Source of the DNA: Methanomassiliicoccus sp.
GTDB lineage: Archaea; Thermoplasmatota; Thermoplasmata; Methanomassiliicoccales; Methanomassiliicoccaceae
Length of the DNA stretch: 64,000 nucleotides
Direction of reading: 5' to 3'
Assembly: GCA_012719175.1 (NCBI GenBank)
Contig: JAAYAX010000004.1
Span: 601,568-665,567 of the forward strand
Shown: one piece after another, positions 35,588 through 44,265 of the stretch
Layout: each line of letters starts with the position of its first letter
Position numbering within the stretch: position 1 is the stretch's first letter
The notes under the pieces: generated by a model
Database searches by the model: none
The model's input: only the letters and a program-made list of their open reading frames with translations
Told to the model about the DNA's origin: nothing
Position numbers and translations under genes: made by a program

Positions 35588-36402
35588 GTCCTTTCCTCCG
35601 TCTTGATCCCTTCACCCTTGAAGAACGTGTACGCGAACGTCCCCGTACCCGTGGTACGGCGCAGACCGCGGACGCCCTCCTCCCACTCCGCCTCCGTCAT
35701 CATTCCACAGGCGAGCACCTTATCCCTCACCCCATCCACCATGGCCGCGAAGGTGTTGCGCGTGAAGCCTTCCTCCAGTTCCGGGCGGGAGGGGTCCACG
35801 TACACCATGCGCGGAGTGACGGTTATCTTCTGCAGACCGGCTTCGGTCAGCAGGGGGAACAACCGGCGGCCGATGAGGGCGTCGCCGCCAGACCTGCTCT
35901 GCAGGTCCACCAGGCAGTCGATGGCGCGCTGCGACAGCGGGTTCAGGGGATAGAAGAAGGTGGAGCCGTGGTCCCCCTCTATCACCGTAATGCTCCCACC
36001 CGGCCTCAGCATGCTCACGGCGACGTCCAGCGCCCTCTCCGGCCGGGGGAGGTGCTCCAGTACGAAGCAGATGAACACGTGGTCGAAGCTCCCCGGGACG
36101 AACGGCAGTTCGAAGATGTTAGCCACCTGGAAGGTCACGTTGGTGATCCCTTCCCTCTCTGCAACGGCACGGGCCGCGGCCACCGAATCGGGGGAGATGT
36201 CCACTGAGGTTATCTCCGCCTCCGGGCTGTTACGGGCGAGGATCACCGTCTGCGCGCCGACCCCGCAGCCCATCTCCAGCACCTTGCTCCCAGCAGGGTA
36301 GCGGGTGTCATGGTGCAGAAGGTCGGTGAGCGTCCGTGACTGATCGTTCAGCCTTACCATTTCCCGGTCGGTGTAGCCGTGAACGTAATTGTCGGGGTTC
36401 AT
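35584..36402 (-). CDS. Class I SAM-dependent methyltransferase
   Basis: A 272-residue cytosolic methyltransferase. The SAM-binding motif I is VLEMGCGVGAQTVILA (about 41-56), the acidic motif II is ITSVDISPDSV (about 64-74), and a later motif is SFDHVFICFVLEHLPRPE. The N-terminal YVHGYTDREMVRLNDQ resembles UbiE/arsenite-methyltransferase-like small-molecule enzymes, but there are no paired Cys to suggest ArsM. Substrate unknown. Translationally coupled to the iron-sulfur flavoprotein gene. Confidence 0.85.
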   Translation of the reverse strand: MNPDNYVHGYTDREMVRLNDQSRTLTDLLHHDTRYPAGSKVLEMGCGVGAQTVILARNSPEAEITSVDISPDSVAAARAVAEREGITNVTFQVANIFELPFVPGSFDHVFICFVLEHLPRPERALDVAVSMLRPGGSITVIEGDHGSTFFYPLNPLSQRAIDCLVDLQSRSGGDALIGRRLFPLLTEAGLQKITVTPRMVYVDPSRPELEEGFTRNTFAAMVDGVRDKVLACGMMTEAEWEEGVRGLRRTTGTGTFAYTFFKGEGIKTEERT

Positions 36403-36445
36403 CCGACCGTCTATGACGCGTTTCCTTTCAGAATAACTTTTGCTC

Positions 36446-36841
36446 TCACCGTCCGCACGAGCAGGCCTCGATGTTCTCGAGGAGCCGGGAGCGCAGGCTC
36501 GAGTAGTAGCGGAAGGTCTTGACGATATAATCGCACGCCCCCAGCTTCATGGCCTGCACACTGAGCTCGGGGTCCTCGGCCGCGGACACGAAGATCACCG
36601 GGGCGGTGTATCCCTTGGCCCGGAGCTTCTTGAGCAGTTCCACCCCGGACATGTCCGGCAGCGCGTAGTCAAGCACCACTATGTCGAATGTGTTCTTGCC
36701 CAGGACCTTGAGGGCGTCGGATCCGTTGCCGGCCTCGGCAACCTCGAACTCCTCTTCGGGCAAGGATTCCTTGCACAGCAGGACATGCTCGTGGTTGTCA
36801 TCGACCATCAGCACTGTAATCTTGCCTGTTGACGATGGCAT
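36446..36841 (-). CDS. Single-domain response regulator
   Basis: A 131-residue receiver domain with no output domain. Acidic pocket VDDNHEH (about 13-19), phospho-acceptor Asp in VVLDYALPDMSG, Ser/Thr in IFVSAAED and Lys in CDYIVKTF. The short C-terminal extension ends CSCGR. It starts 4 bases after the stop of the upstream GAF-domain kinase, its obvious partner; a downstream effector is not visible here. Confidence 0.9.
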   Translation of the reverse strand: MPSSTGKITVLMVDDNHEHVLLCKESLPEEEFEVAEAGNGSDALKVLGKNTFDIVVLDYALPDMSGVELLKKLRAKGYTAPVIFVSAAEDPELSVQAMKLGACDYIVKTFRYYSSLRSRLLENIEACSCGR

Positions 36842-36845
36842 ATGA

Positions 36846-38993
36846 TCACTCCATTGCTCTAGTTACGATCTTGGGGATTATGACATTATAGGAAGTTCCC
36901 CTGCAGGGATCTCCGGGAACGCGGTCCTCGACCCACACCTTTCCATGATAGCGGTCGGTGAGGATGCCCACCACTGACATGCTGAGCCCATATCCATCCG
37001 AGCCCTGGACCGTGTCTAGGCGGTCATACCGCCGGAACATCCCCCTCTTCTGTTCCTCAGGAATTCCCTTGCCGCCGTCCATGATCCGCACCCTCCACCA
37101 TCCTCCGGTAGGGTCCTGGTGCTCCATCACGTCTATCTCCACCGGCCTCCCCTGGCCGTATTTGAACGCATATGCCAGGAGGTTATGGAACAGTACCTTG
37201 AGGGAGCTATCGGCCATCACCATAGCGATATCGGGGGCGGAGTTTATGTGAGCCTCCACGTCCTCGTTCACGGCGTTGGAGAGCAGGTCCTCTCTGACCT
37301 CCTTCAGGATGGGCACCAGGTTCACGGCCTCCAGGAGCGCCTCTCCCGTCTGTCTGCGCAGGCGCGACAGCTCCCTTATGTCGGAGATCACCTCGGAGAT
37401 GTTGTCCGATTGCACCAGGGCCGAACGCACGTACCGGCGCTGCCGCAGGTCCAGCTTGGGGTCCTTGATTAGCATCTCCAGGAAGCCATGTATGGGTACG
37501 TTGAAGTTGGCGACATCGTGGGTGAGAAGGACGTTGTACATCTGGAGGTTACTGGCATAGATCCTGATCTGGTCGTACTGTGATGCCCGGTGGATGGCCA
37601 TGGCCGCCTGCAGGGAGAACAGCTCGATGAGCTCGTACTGCTTCTTGGTGAACGGTATCCCTGGCCTCTTCTCCAAGGTCATGACCCCGAGCAGCTCTTC
37701 GGAGAGCTGCAGGGGCACGCATATGATGGAGCTGGGATCGTCATCCGGGGTCCCGGGGATGGTGATCGCCCGGGGGTCAAGGTCCGCCCGCACCACCAGC
37801 TGCCCCTTCCCGGTGTTCGCGACCAATCCAGTGATGCCCTCCCCCACCTTCAGCACCGGGACCTCGCGTATCTCCTCCTCGGTTATGTACGCTATCGCGT
37901 GGAGGCTCTCCCGAGAGTGGTCTAACTGGAAGATGTAGCAGTTGTCCGCGCTCACCAGGTTCCGGGCGGTGTGCAGGATCATCTGCAGCAGCTCCTTCAG
38001 CTCAAGCGTGGAGGACAATGCCTGCGTGGTCTCGTAGAGACCTTGCAGGATGTCCGAACGTACCATCAGCTCCTTATGGAGACGGGCGTTGCGCAGGGAG
38101 GTGGCCACATGGTTGCAGAAGACCTGGAGTATGGGATATAGAAGGCCGAGGTCCCCGCCCAGGCGGCGGTTCCCGAACACCGCGCACCCGTAAGCTCGCT
38201 CGGACCAGTTGACGGTGAGGCCAACCAGGGACCTTATCTCCGGTACCGGGCAGCTTATCTCCGATCGCTCCAGATCCTCTACCATTATCTCCTGCCCCCG
38301 GTTCACTGTCTGATACAGCAAGCTCCCATCGGGGAGCTGGGAGTCCAGGACCTGTACCGCATCTGCGTCCTCTATCCCGTGACATATGATCTGCGGCCTC
38401 TCCTGCGGGTGCAATATGCGGAAAATGGCGAAGTCCAGGCCGAGTGAGAGGGCGAGCCGAGAGGCCTCGCTCTCTATCAGCTCCTTGAGATCGCAGCCCT
38501 CATGGACTTCCAGGGAGGTGCTGGCCAGGACCTTGATCATCTCGTAAGGATCGGCCTCGCCCCGGGGGGGCTCGGTCCCGCGGCCATCACCCATTAGCAG
38601 GAGAGCCCCGTCAACGGTCCCATGCGCATCCCAGGAAGGGATGAGCACGCACTGGCGATCCACATTATGAGGGGTGTCGAAGACCAGGTTGGCCCTGGCC
38701 GGAGTCCCATTGGTACACTGCTTGAACGCTTGCTGATACTGGTCCAAACCATGACTCGAAAAGTTCTTGGACAGTAGCGCTTCAAGAAACTGGCCCTGGC
38801 ATTCACAGGATGAACGTCCTAAGGCCGACTCTGCCGGACCGTTCAGGGAGACCATCCTCCCTCCCATGTCCAGGTGGATGAGGGGATCGGGCAGATGGTC
38901 AAGAAGATGAGAGGTGTTCAACATGGTGACCCTGTCCAGCACCTCATCTGAAGGGCCGTCTATGTCCTGCTGCCCAAGCATTAGCGGTCTCAT
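36846..38993 (-). CDS. Sensor histidine kinase with PAS and two GAF domains
   Basis: A 715-residue soluble kinase. A PAS domain (about 25-130) is followed by a first GAF-like domain (about 150-310), a second GAF domain (about 315-490), a HisKA-like helix pair with the His in LLTHDVANFNVPIHG, and an ATPase domain (about 600-710) with DGGKGI and GYGLSMSV. The N-box reads HNLLAYAFKYG, where the Asn normally found before Ala is Tyr, which may weaken ATP binding. ATG 38981 is an equally likely start, since the TATA box at 39005-39013 predicts transcription beginning near there. Operon with the response regulator. Confidence 0.85.
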   Translation of the reverse strand: MRPLMLGQQDIDGPSDEVLDRVTMLNTSHLLDHLPDPLIHLDMGGRMVSLNGPAESALGRSSCECQGQFLEALLSKNFSSHGLDQYQQAFKQCTNGTPARANLVFDTPHNVDRQCVLIPSWDAHGTVDGALLLMGDGRGTEPPRGEADPYEMIKVLASTSLEVHEGCDLKELIESEASRLALSLGLDFAIFRILHPQERPQIICHGIEDADAVQVLDSQLPDGSLLYQTVNRGQEIMVEDLERSEISCPVPEIRSLVGLTVNWSERAYGCAVFGNRRLGGDLGLLYPILQVFCNHVATSLRNARLHKELMVRSDILQGLYETTQALSSTLELKELLQMILHTARNLVSADNCYIFQLDHSRESLHAIAYITEEEIREVPVLKVGEGITGLVANTGKGQLVVRADLDPRAITIPGTPDDDPSSIICVPLQLSEELLGVMTLEKRPGIPFTKKQYELIELFSLQAAMAIHRASQYDQIRIYASNLQMYNVLLTHDVANFNVPIHGFLEMLIKDPKLDLRQRRYVRSALVQSDNISEVISDIRELSRLRRQTGEALLEAVNLVPILKEVREDLLSNAVNEDVEAHINSAPDIAMVMADSSLKVLFHNLLAYAFKYGQGRPVEIDVMEHQDPTGGWWRVRIMDGGKGIPEEQKRGMFRRYDRLDTVQGSDGYGLSMSVVGILTDRYHGKVWVEDRVPGDPCRGTSYNVIIPKIVTRAME

Positions 38994-39004
38994 TTCATTT
39001 TTGC

Positions 39005-39013
39005 ATATATAAA
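39005..39013 (-). promoter_or_regulatory. TATA box for the GAF-domain kinase operon
   Basis: Minus-strand TTTATATAT about 26 bases upstream of position 38983, suggesting a leaderless or near-leaderless start. Confidence 0.55.
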
Positions 39014-39386
39014 TAAGGAAGCCTTTATTATCACTTTGGGCCAGTATCCTCCGCATTTATATCCCTGTTCCCAAGATTTTTCGTTACGGAGGTGGCCAGA
39101 GGTACCGTGGACCCGCTTGTCCCGGTAGGGAGACATGACTGGTGAACGCCTACTCCAGTCATTTATAAGGGCGATAATATCATCTTCCGAAAACGATAAT
39201 ATAGAACGTTCTCCCCTGAGGTTAACACGCGGCCACGAGGGACGCTCGACCGTTCCTCGAAGTGGATCGCTCCTGAGCATGTCGTTGAGCGCTTGTATCC
39301 AAAACATTCCGATCTTAGGGTCTAATGGGAATGATGTAGGTTGTTGAAAGAAGGTACTAATATCCGGCCATGGTTAAGGTGCTTCA
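39014..39386. other. Intergenic region between divergent kinase and egsA genes
   Basis: No gene seen. AGGTGCT at 39379-39385 serves as ribosome site for egsA; a clear TATA box for egsA was not identified. Confidence 0.5.
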
Positions 39387-40451
39387 ATGGACGAGGGCGA
39401 TTTCACCAAGGCTCGCTCGATCCTTTTTCCAAGGAATGTGCTCGCGGGCCACGGCGTATTGGGGCAGACTCCCGATGTCTGCAGGGACTTCGGACTGTCA
39501 GGCACAGCCCTCATCGTCACCGGTTCCAAGACCAAGAACGTGGCCGCCGATATCGTCACCAACAGGATGATGGATGCAGGCTACGAAGTACAGATGGCCA
39601 CCGTGGGAGAGGCCACCCAGGAGAACCTCGACAGGGTCGAGCAGATCGCCCGGGAATGCGGGACCAACTTCTTTCTGGGGGTCGGCGGAGGAAGCAAGAT
39701 CGACCTCGCCAAGATGGCGGCCAAGAACCTGGGGCAGGAGTGGATATCCATACCCACCTCGGCATCGCATGACGGCATCGCTTCCGGCAGAGCATCCATC
39801 AAGAACGAGAACGGGCCCCTGTCCCTTGACGCCAAGGTCCCCCTGGGCGTGGTCGCGGACACGGCCATCATCGTCCAGGCACCATACCGCCTGCTTGCGG
39901 CAGGATGTGCTGACGTCATATCCAATTCCACCGCGGTAAAGGACTGGGAGTACGCCAAGCGTCTACGGGGAGAGGAGTTCTCCCGCTCCGCTTATTCTCT
40001 CGCCCTGTACACCGCCGAGACCATCATAGATAACGCCGACCTGATCAAGCCCAACCTCGAGGAGAGCGTGTGGGTGGCCATCAGGCCCATCATCATATCG
40101 GGCGTGTCCATGGCCGTGGCCGGGTCCTCGAGGCCGACAAGCGGATCGGAGCATATGTTCTCCCACGCTCTGGACATGATCGCTCCGGGCAAGGCCCTCC
40201 ACGGAGAGCAGTGCGGTGTAGGCTCCATCATGATGATGTACCTCCATGGTGGCGATTGGTCGCGCATCCGGGAGGCGCTCGCCAAGATCGGCGCCCCCAC
40301 CTCGGCCAAGGAGCTGGGGATCACCGAGGAGCAGGTCATCGAAGCCCTCGTCAACGCGCACAAGGTGCGCAGCAGATTCACTATACTGGGCCATGTAGGC
40401 CTAACTCACGAGGCCGCCGAGAGGCTGGCCACTATCACAAAGGTCATTTAA
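39387..40451 (+). CDS. egsA: sn-Glycerol-1-phosphate dehydrogenase
   Basis: Makes sn-glycerol-1-phosphate from dihydroxyacetone phosphate with NAD(P)H, the first step of archaeal membrane lipid synthesis. The 354 residues match the iron/zinc-dependent alcohol dehydrogenase-like family: GVGGGSKIDLAKMAA (about 92-106), IPTSASHDGIASGRAS (about 118-133), metal ligands in CADVISN and HGEQCGVGS (His about 272), and SGSEHMFSHALD. ATG is preceded by AGGTGCT. The UPF0179 gene follows 13 bases downstream. A key marker that the genome is archaeal. Confidence 0.97.
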   Translation: MDEGDFTKARSILFPRNVLAGHGVLGQTPDVCRDFGLSGTALIVTGSKTKNVAADIVTNRMMDAGYEVQMATVGEATQENLDRVEQIARECGTNFFLGVGGGSKIDLAKMAAKNLGQEWISIPTSASHDGIASGRASIKNENGPLSLDAKVPLGVVADTAIIVQAPYRLLAAGCADVISNSTAVKDWEYAKRLRGEEFSRSAYSLALYTAETIIDNADLIKPNLEESVWVAIRPIIISGVSMAVAGSSRPTSGSEHMFSHALDMIAPGKALHGEQCGVGSIMMMYLHGGDWSRIREALAKIGAPTSAKELGITEEQVIEALVNAHKVRSRFTILGHVGLTHEAAERLATITKVI

Positions 40452-40464
40452 GGGAGGTTCAGCG

Positions 40465-40890
40465 ATGGTCGTCATCACTCTGATAGGAGAGCACCTCGCC
40501 AAGGAAGGCGATGAGTTCGTTTACCGTGGGCCGCTCACGGAATGCCGTGACTGCAAGCTCAAGGGTGTCTGCTTCAACCTGGACACCGGAGGGCTGTACC
40601 GCATCAATGCCGTCCGCAGCGTGAAGCACCTATGCCGCATCCACGAGGAGGGGGTGCGCGTGGTGGAGGTGCAAAAGCTTCAACAGAAGTGCGCCCTGCC
40701 GCAGAAGTATGCGCTGGAGGGTTCCACCATAACCTTCGAGGAGGTCAAGTGCAAGTCCCCGGGGTGCGAGAACTACCGCATCTGCCACCCCATGGGTCTG
40801 GAGAAGAACATGAAGTTCCGTGTTCGCAGCATCGATGGGGACATCAAGTGCCCTGAGGGGCATCGGCTGGTCGCGGTCACCTTGGAGTAA
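40465..40890 (+). CDS. UPF0179 family protein
   Basis: A 141-residue soluble protein, conserved in archaea and of unknown function. Cys-rich motifs CRDCKLKGVC (about 22-31) and CKSPGCENYRICHP (about 91-104), plus single Cys near 50, 70 and 129, suggest an iron-sulfur or zinc site. GGGAGGTT lies 5 bases upstream of the ATG. Probably co-transcribed with egsA. Confidence 0.9.
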   Translation: MVVITLIGEHLAKEGDEFVYRGPLTECRDCKLKGVCFNLDTGGLYRINAVRSVKHLCRIHEEGVRVVEVQKLQQKCALPQKYALEGSTITFEEVKCKSPGCENYRICHPMGLEKNMKFRVRSIDGDIKCPEGHRLVAVTLE

Positions 40891-40954
40891 AGGGAGGCTG
40901 GACGGTCCAGGTAAGGGTGAAAATAGATCCTTAATTCAATCCCCTTTCGAGACA

Positions 40955-41388
40955 ATGATGAGCGACGGTACGGTTTACAGACAACAGAAGGATCCCTGGT
41001 TCCTCGTGATGGCCGTCGCATTCGCTGTGCTGGCCGCCCTTTCCATTGGGCTCAGTGCCCTCTATTCAAACCTCGAACTGCTCGTTGCCGGGATCGTCGT
41101 CGCCGTGATCTACGCGACCTTCATTGTGCCCAACAACTTCTATGACCGCTATGAACTCAGCAAGGGGTCAGTCCACATCCGGTTATATTTTACAAATATT
41201 CGCATCCCGTATAAGGTCATCCTAGCCGCCGGTTCGGTTTGTTCCTGGAGCGTCATAGTTAAAACGATGCCGACCTCGCTCAAGATGAGGGAGATAAGTT
41301 ATCGCGAGGAGGGCACAAAAGATACGTCTCCCACTCCCCGGCCGGTTGGGAACGGTTCTTGGAGGAGCTGAACTCCCGGATAGCGTAG
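40955..41388 (+). pseudogene. Two-helix membrane protein (PH-like) with a frameshift near its C-terminus
   Basis: The open frame 40955-41371 encodes 138 residues: MMSDGTVYRQQKDPW, two membrane helices (about 20-65), then a beta-rich PH-like region (YDRYELSKGSVHIRL; PYKVILAAGSVCSWSVI). After SYREEGTK, at a run of four A (41317-41320), the frame turns into Pro/Arg-rich sequence. The -1 frame instead gives RYVSHSPAGWERFLEELNSRIA and a stop at 41388, which looks like a natural domain end. One missing A (sequencing error or mutation) would restore it; programmed -1 shifting is less likely. Confidence 0.6.
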
Positions 41389-41435
41389 AAGAACGCCCCC
41401 GCACCGACAGGGGAACCTGTCTAGAGGCATCCCTC

Positions 41436-41846
41436 ATGTTCTCCCCGAATAACGGAAAATCCTTAATCGTCGCGGGCAACCTCCTCGTACTGCTGTTCAA
41501 CGTGCTCCAGATAAGAAGCCTAAAGAAGCAGGCGGCAGGCATGACCGGCTCCGGCACCCCGGGAGGCAAGGTCCTTTTTAAGAAGGAAGATGCCTACGGC
41601 AGCGCGTTCATCGCCATCGTGTTCATCTTCATCGGCACTGCTATGCTTCTGCTGGAAGGACTCTCAGCCGGGGAACCCACAATGGATATCGACTGCTCCG
41701 ACCCAATGACGCTGCTCAGGACGGTCCTACGAGTGGGCATCCTAATCCCCCCAACGTTCGCCGTTGCCATTTCTTTCCCAGGTGAGTTCTTTGTGAACTT
41801 CGAGGAGAGGATCGAGTGGTCAGGCATTGGATCGGCGCCGATTTGA
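41436..41846 (+). CDS. Small membrane protein, possibly truncated by the TnpB sequence
   Basis: A 136-residue protein with about three membrane segments (about 9-24, 53-75 and 95-115) and basic loops. GAGG lies 8 bases upstream of the ATG. No family recognised. Its last 10 codons overlap the start of the TnpB reading frame in another phase (41816-41846), so the natural C-terminus may have been lost when that element arrived. Confidence 0.55.
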   Translation: MFSPNNGKSLIVAGNLLVLLFNVLQIRSLKKQAAGMTGSGTPGGKVLFKKEDAYGSAFIAIVFIFIGTAMLLLEGLSAGEPTMDIDCSDPMTLLRTVLRVGILIPPTFAVAISFPGEFFVNFEERIEWSGIGSAPI

Positions 41847-42457
41847 ACTCCACTGGCCACATCGCCGTGGTTGCCAATCCGACGACAGGCAAGGTCCAGA
41901 AGTACGGCAAGGAGGCTCCGCACATCCACAAGAAGTACTGTAAGATGCGGAGGCGCCTGTACATCGAAGGCCATCCCCGAGTGGCAAAGGAGAAAATCCA
42001 GCACAAGGAAAACAGGAAGATCAAAGACCTAAACCATAAGATATCCAGAGCCACATTGAAGGAGGCCGCTCAGCAAGGTTGCGGTATAAAAATGGAAAGG
42101 CTGAGCGACATACGAACGACCGTATCCCAGTCCAGGTCGTCCAGGCCCACGCTGCACAGTTGGTCTTTCTATCAAATACAGTATATGGTAGAGTACAAGG
42201 CCAAGCTGCTCGGGATACCGGTCGTCTACGTTGACCCTGCCTATACGAGCCAACGATGCTCCAGGTGTGGTCAACTAGGCACCAGGGAAGGCAAGGACTT
42301 CTCGTGCCCTCATTGCGGGCACGTTGATTACGCCGACGTCAACGCGTCGTTCAACATCGCGTTGCGTCCCTCTTTAGAGGAAGGCGATGGTCGATTGCAC
42401 CAAGACAGGGATTGGTGCAAGGGCCGCATTGATACGCCCCAGGAGGCTCCGTCATGA
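41816..42457 (+). mobile_element. tnpB: TnpB (IS200/IS605 family) lacking the N-terminal half
   Basis: 213 codons starting at a GTG preceded by GGAGAGG. All three RuvC acidic residues are present: Asp in WIGADLNSTGH (RuvC I), Glu in GCGIKMERLSDI (RuvC II) and Asp in YADVNASFNIA (RuvC III). Two CxxC zinc knuckles are also kept (CSRC, CPHC). The usual N-terminal wedge and recognition part of about 150-200 residues, which binds guide RNA and DNA, is missing. No TnpA transposase is present. A remnant of an insertion element is most likely; a repurposed minimal nuclease is possible. An inverted repeat follows at 42476-42497. Confidence 0.8.
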
Positions 42458-42475
42458 GCGATGTCGACCTTAGAA

Positions 42476-42497
42476 TCCTGCCAGTTAGTTCGCAGGA
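42476..42497. terminator. Hairpin between convergent tnpB and purC
   Basis: TCCTGC and GCAGGA form a perfect 6-bp stem with a 10-base loop in the 43-base gap. It could be a shared transcription end or the right-end hairpin of the IS element. Confidence 0.4.
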
Positions 42498-42500
42498 GTG

Positions 42501-43406
42501 TCAACGGAAGCTCTCGCCGGTCAGGCGCTCGAACATCTCGATGTAGAGGTCGCTCACCTTCTTGACCTCGGAACCAGGTAGCGGAGGAATGTCCGGTTCC
42601 TGCTGGCCGGCCTTCCTGGCCTTCGTCAGCTGATCGTAGTAACCGATGGAGCGGTAGTACTGGCGCACCGATTCCTTGGAAAGCTCCAGGCAATGCCCCG
42701 CCGCGTATGAGTCCTCGTCCCACCAGCGGTCCTCATCGGCCGTTCCGAAGGTATCGATCAGCATCAGACGGCGGTGCTCGTCGAAGGCGAACTCCTTCTT
42801 GCCGTCCACGTGGATGAGCATGCGCTCCTCGACCTCGGAGGCGATGAAGTCATCGATCTTGGCAACGACCTCGAACATATTGTCCATCTCCTCCTCGGTC
42901 AGGCCGGAGATCTTCAATGCCTCCTCGCGGTCGAGCAGACGGTCCACCTTCTCCAGCTTGGTGGTGGTCTCATAGAACGTCTTGGGGAGCTTCTCGCCGT
43001 ACTTGACCTCATGGTCATGGGGGAAGCCCAGGTCCTCGACCTTGATCTCCTTGGAACATATGCGGTCCCACAGGGAGCCCGCCACATAGTGCCGGGAGAT
43101 GACCTCTAGGGGGATGAGGTAGTTAGTAGTGGAGTGGTCGATCTTGGAGTAATCCTCTATGATCTCGACCCTCTTAACCCTCATGCGGTTGGGCGGTATC
43201 AGCTCGGTGAAGTGGGTCCTCACGCCGGCCTTACGGCAGACCTGGAACCAGAAGGCGGCGGTGCGGCACAGAGACTCTCCCTTGAAAGGTATCTGGGAAG
43301 GAATTGTCTTATCGAATACGGAAATGTTATCGGTGAAGAGGAACTCTAGCGTGTTGTCGTCCACCTCGTAAACCTGCTTTACCTTGCCGGTCCTGACCAA
43401 CTGCAT
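42501..43406 (-). CDS. purC: SAICAR synthetase (purine biosynthesis)
   Basis: Phosphoribosylaminoimidazole-succinocarboxamide synthase joins CAIR and aspartate with ATP in de novo purine synthesis. The 301-residue length and motifs fit: GKVKQVYEVDD (nucleotide-binding loop, about 7-17), IPFKGESLCRTAAFWF, VISRHYVAGSLWDRI, and the substrate-binding LIDTFGTADEDRWW near 220. GGAGTGAG lies just upstream of the ATG. Monocistronic on the minus strand, with its 3' end facing tnpB. Confidence 0.96.
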   Translation of the reverse strand: MQLVRTGKVKQVYEVDDNTLEFLFTDNISVFDKTIPSQIPFKGESLCRTAAFWFQVCRKAGVRTHFTELIPPNRMRVKRVEIIEDYSKIDHSTTNYLIPLEVISRHYVAGSLWDRICSKEIKVEDLGFPHDHEVKYGEKLPKTFYETTTKLEKVDRLLDREEALKISGLTEEEMDNMFEVVAKIDDFIASEVEERMLIHVDGKKEFAFDEHRRLMLIDTFGTADEDRWWDEDSYAAGHCLELSKESVRQYYRSIGYYDQLTKARKAGQQEPDIPPLPGSEVKKVSDLYIEMFERLTGESFR

Positions 43407-43481
43407 CTGGACTCACTCCGGCCCGAAGTAACATGTAAGGGGATTTATAGTTAGTGTTGCCAGTGGGCTCTTCGGGCCAGC

Positions 43482-44219
43482 TCAGACGTGGAACATCCTG
43501 ACCACGTCCTTAGCGGGCAGGTGCAGGAATGCCTCAGCATAACCGTCCAGCGCCAGGCTCGCGGCACGGTAGCCGGTCAGGCCCTGGGACACCCTTACAT
43601 AATCGATCTCCCGCACCTGTGTCCAGTGGTCCTTGATGGCCATGACCTTGCGCTCCATGGCGGAATTTACGGGGATGAGGAGGTTCGGCATGAGAGGGTT
43701 CCAGATCTCATATAGGATGGCATCGGGGTTGACGTTCATCTTCTCCACGGACAGCCTGAAGGCCTCGAAGGTCCTCAGGTGCTGGTCATGGTTCTCGAAG
43801 GGCGAGGGGGCGAAGATGGCATCGGGACGGTAACTTTCGATCTCCTGGGTGATGATCTCTACGGCCTCCTGAAGGGACGGGAACGATGATTCCCGTAGAA
43901 TGAAGTCCTTCACCCCCAGGTGCTCCAGGGCGGAGTGTATCTCCTTTCGCCGTTCGTCGGGGGTGAAGTCCCCGACCTGCATGGAGAGGTACACCACTCG
44001 GACGGCCTTGCCCGCCTCCAGGAGCTTCACGATGGTGCCGCCGCATCCCACCGTATCATCATCGGGATGGGGGGAGAGGACCAGGAAGCGCTGTCCGGGA
44101 GGGACGTCCATGACCTTGGGGCTCCACTGGGTGCCCTCCAGCCTTCCAGGGACGGTGAAACGATTGCGCAGCTTCTCGGCGATGAGCCTCAGTTCCAACT
44201 TTGCTTCCTGATACCCCAT
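43482..44219 (-). CDS. PIG-L/LmbE-family zinc deacetylase
   Basis: A 245-residue deacetylase of the GlcNAc-PI de-N-acetylase family. The zinc site SPHPDDDTVGCGG (about 50-62) carries the HPDD motif, and the third ligand region is ENHDQH (about 141-146). Such enzymes remove acetyl groups from GlcNAc in glycolipids or small thiols. A divergently transcribed glycosyltransferase begins 47 bases away, which fits a glycolipid or glycan role. ATG 44219 is preferred to TTG 44225. Confidence 0.88.
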   Translation of the reverse strand: MGYQEAKLELRLIAEKLRNRFTVPGRLEGTQWSPKVMDVPPGQRFLVLSPHPDDDTVGCGGTIVKLLEAGKAVRVVYLSMQVGDFTPDERRKEIHSALEHLGVKDFILRESSFPSLQEAVEIITQEIESYRPDAIFAPSPFENHDQHLRTFEAFRLSVEKMNVNPDAILYEIWNPLMPNLLIPVNSAMERKVMAIKDHWTQVREIDYVRVSQGLTGYRAASLALDGYAEAFLHLPAKDVVRMFHV

Positions 44220-44265
44220 GGACAATCTTGATTACCATTCACTAAATTAACCCATTGTCCTGATT

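Noticed and set aside
35584..36402. Arsenite methyltransferase ArsM
   Set aside because: The methyltransferase has no set of conserved Cys for As(III) binding and is far from the arsenic operon.
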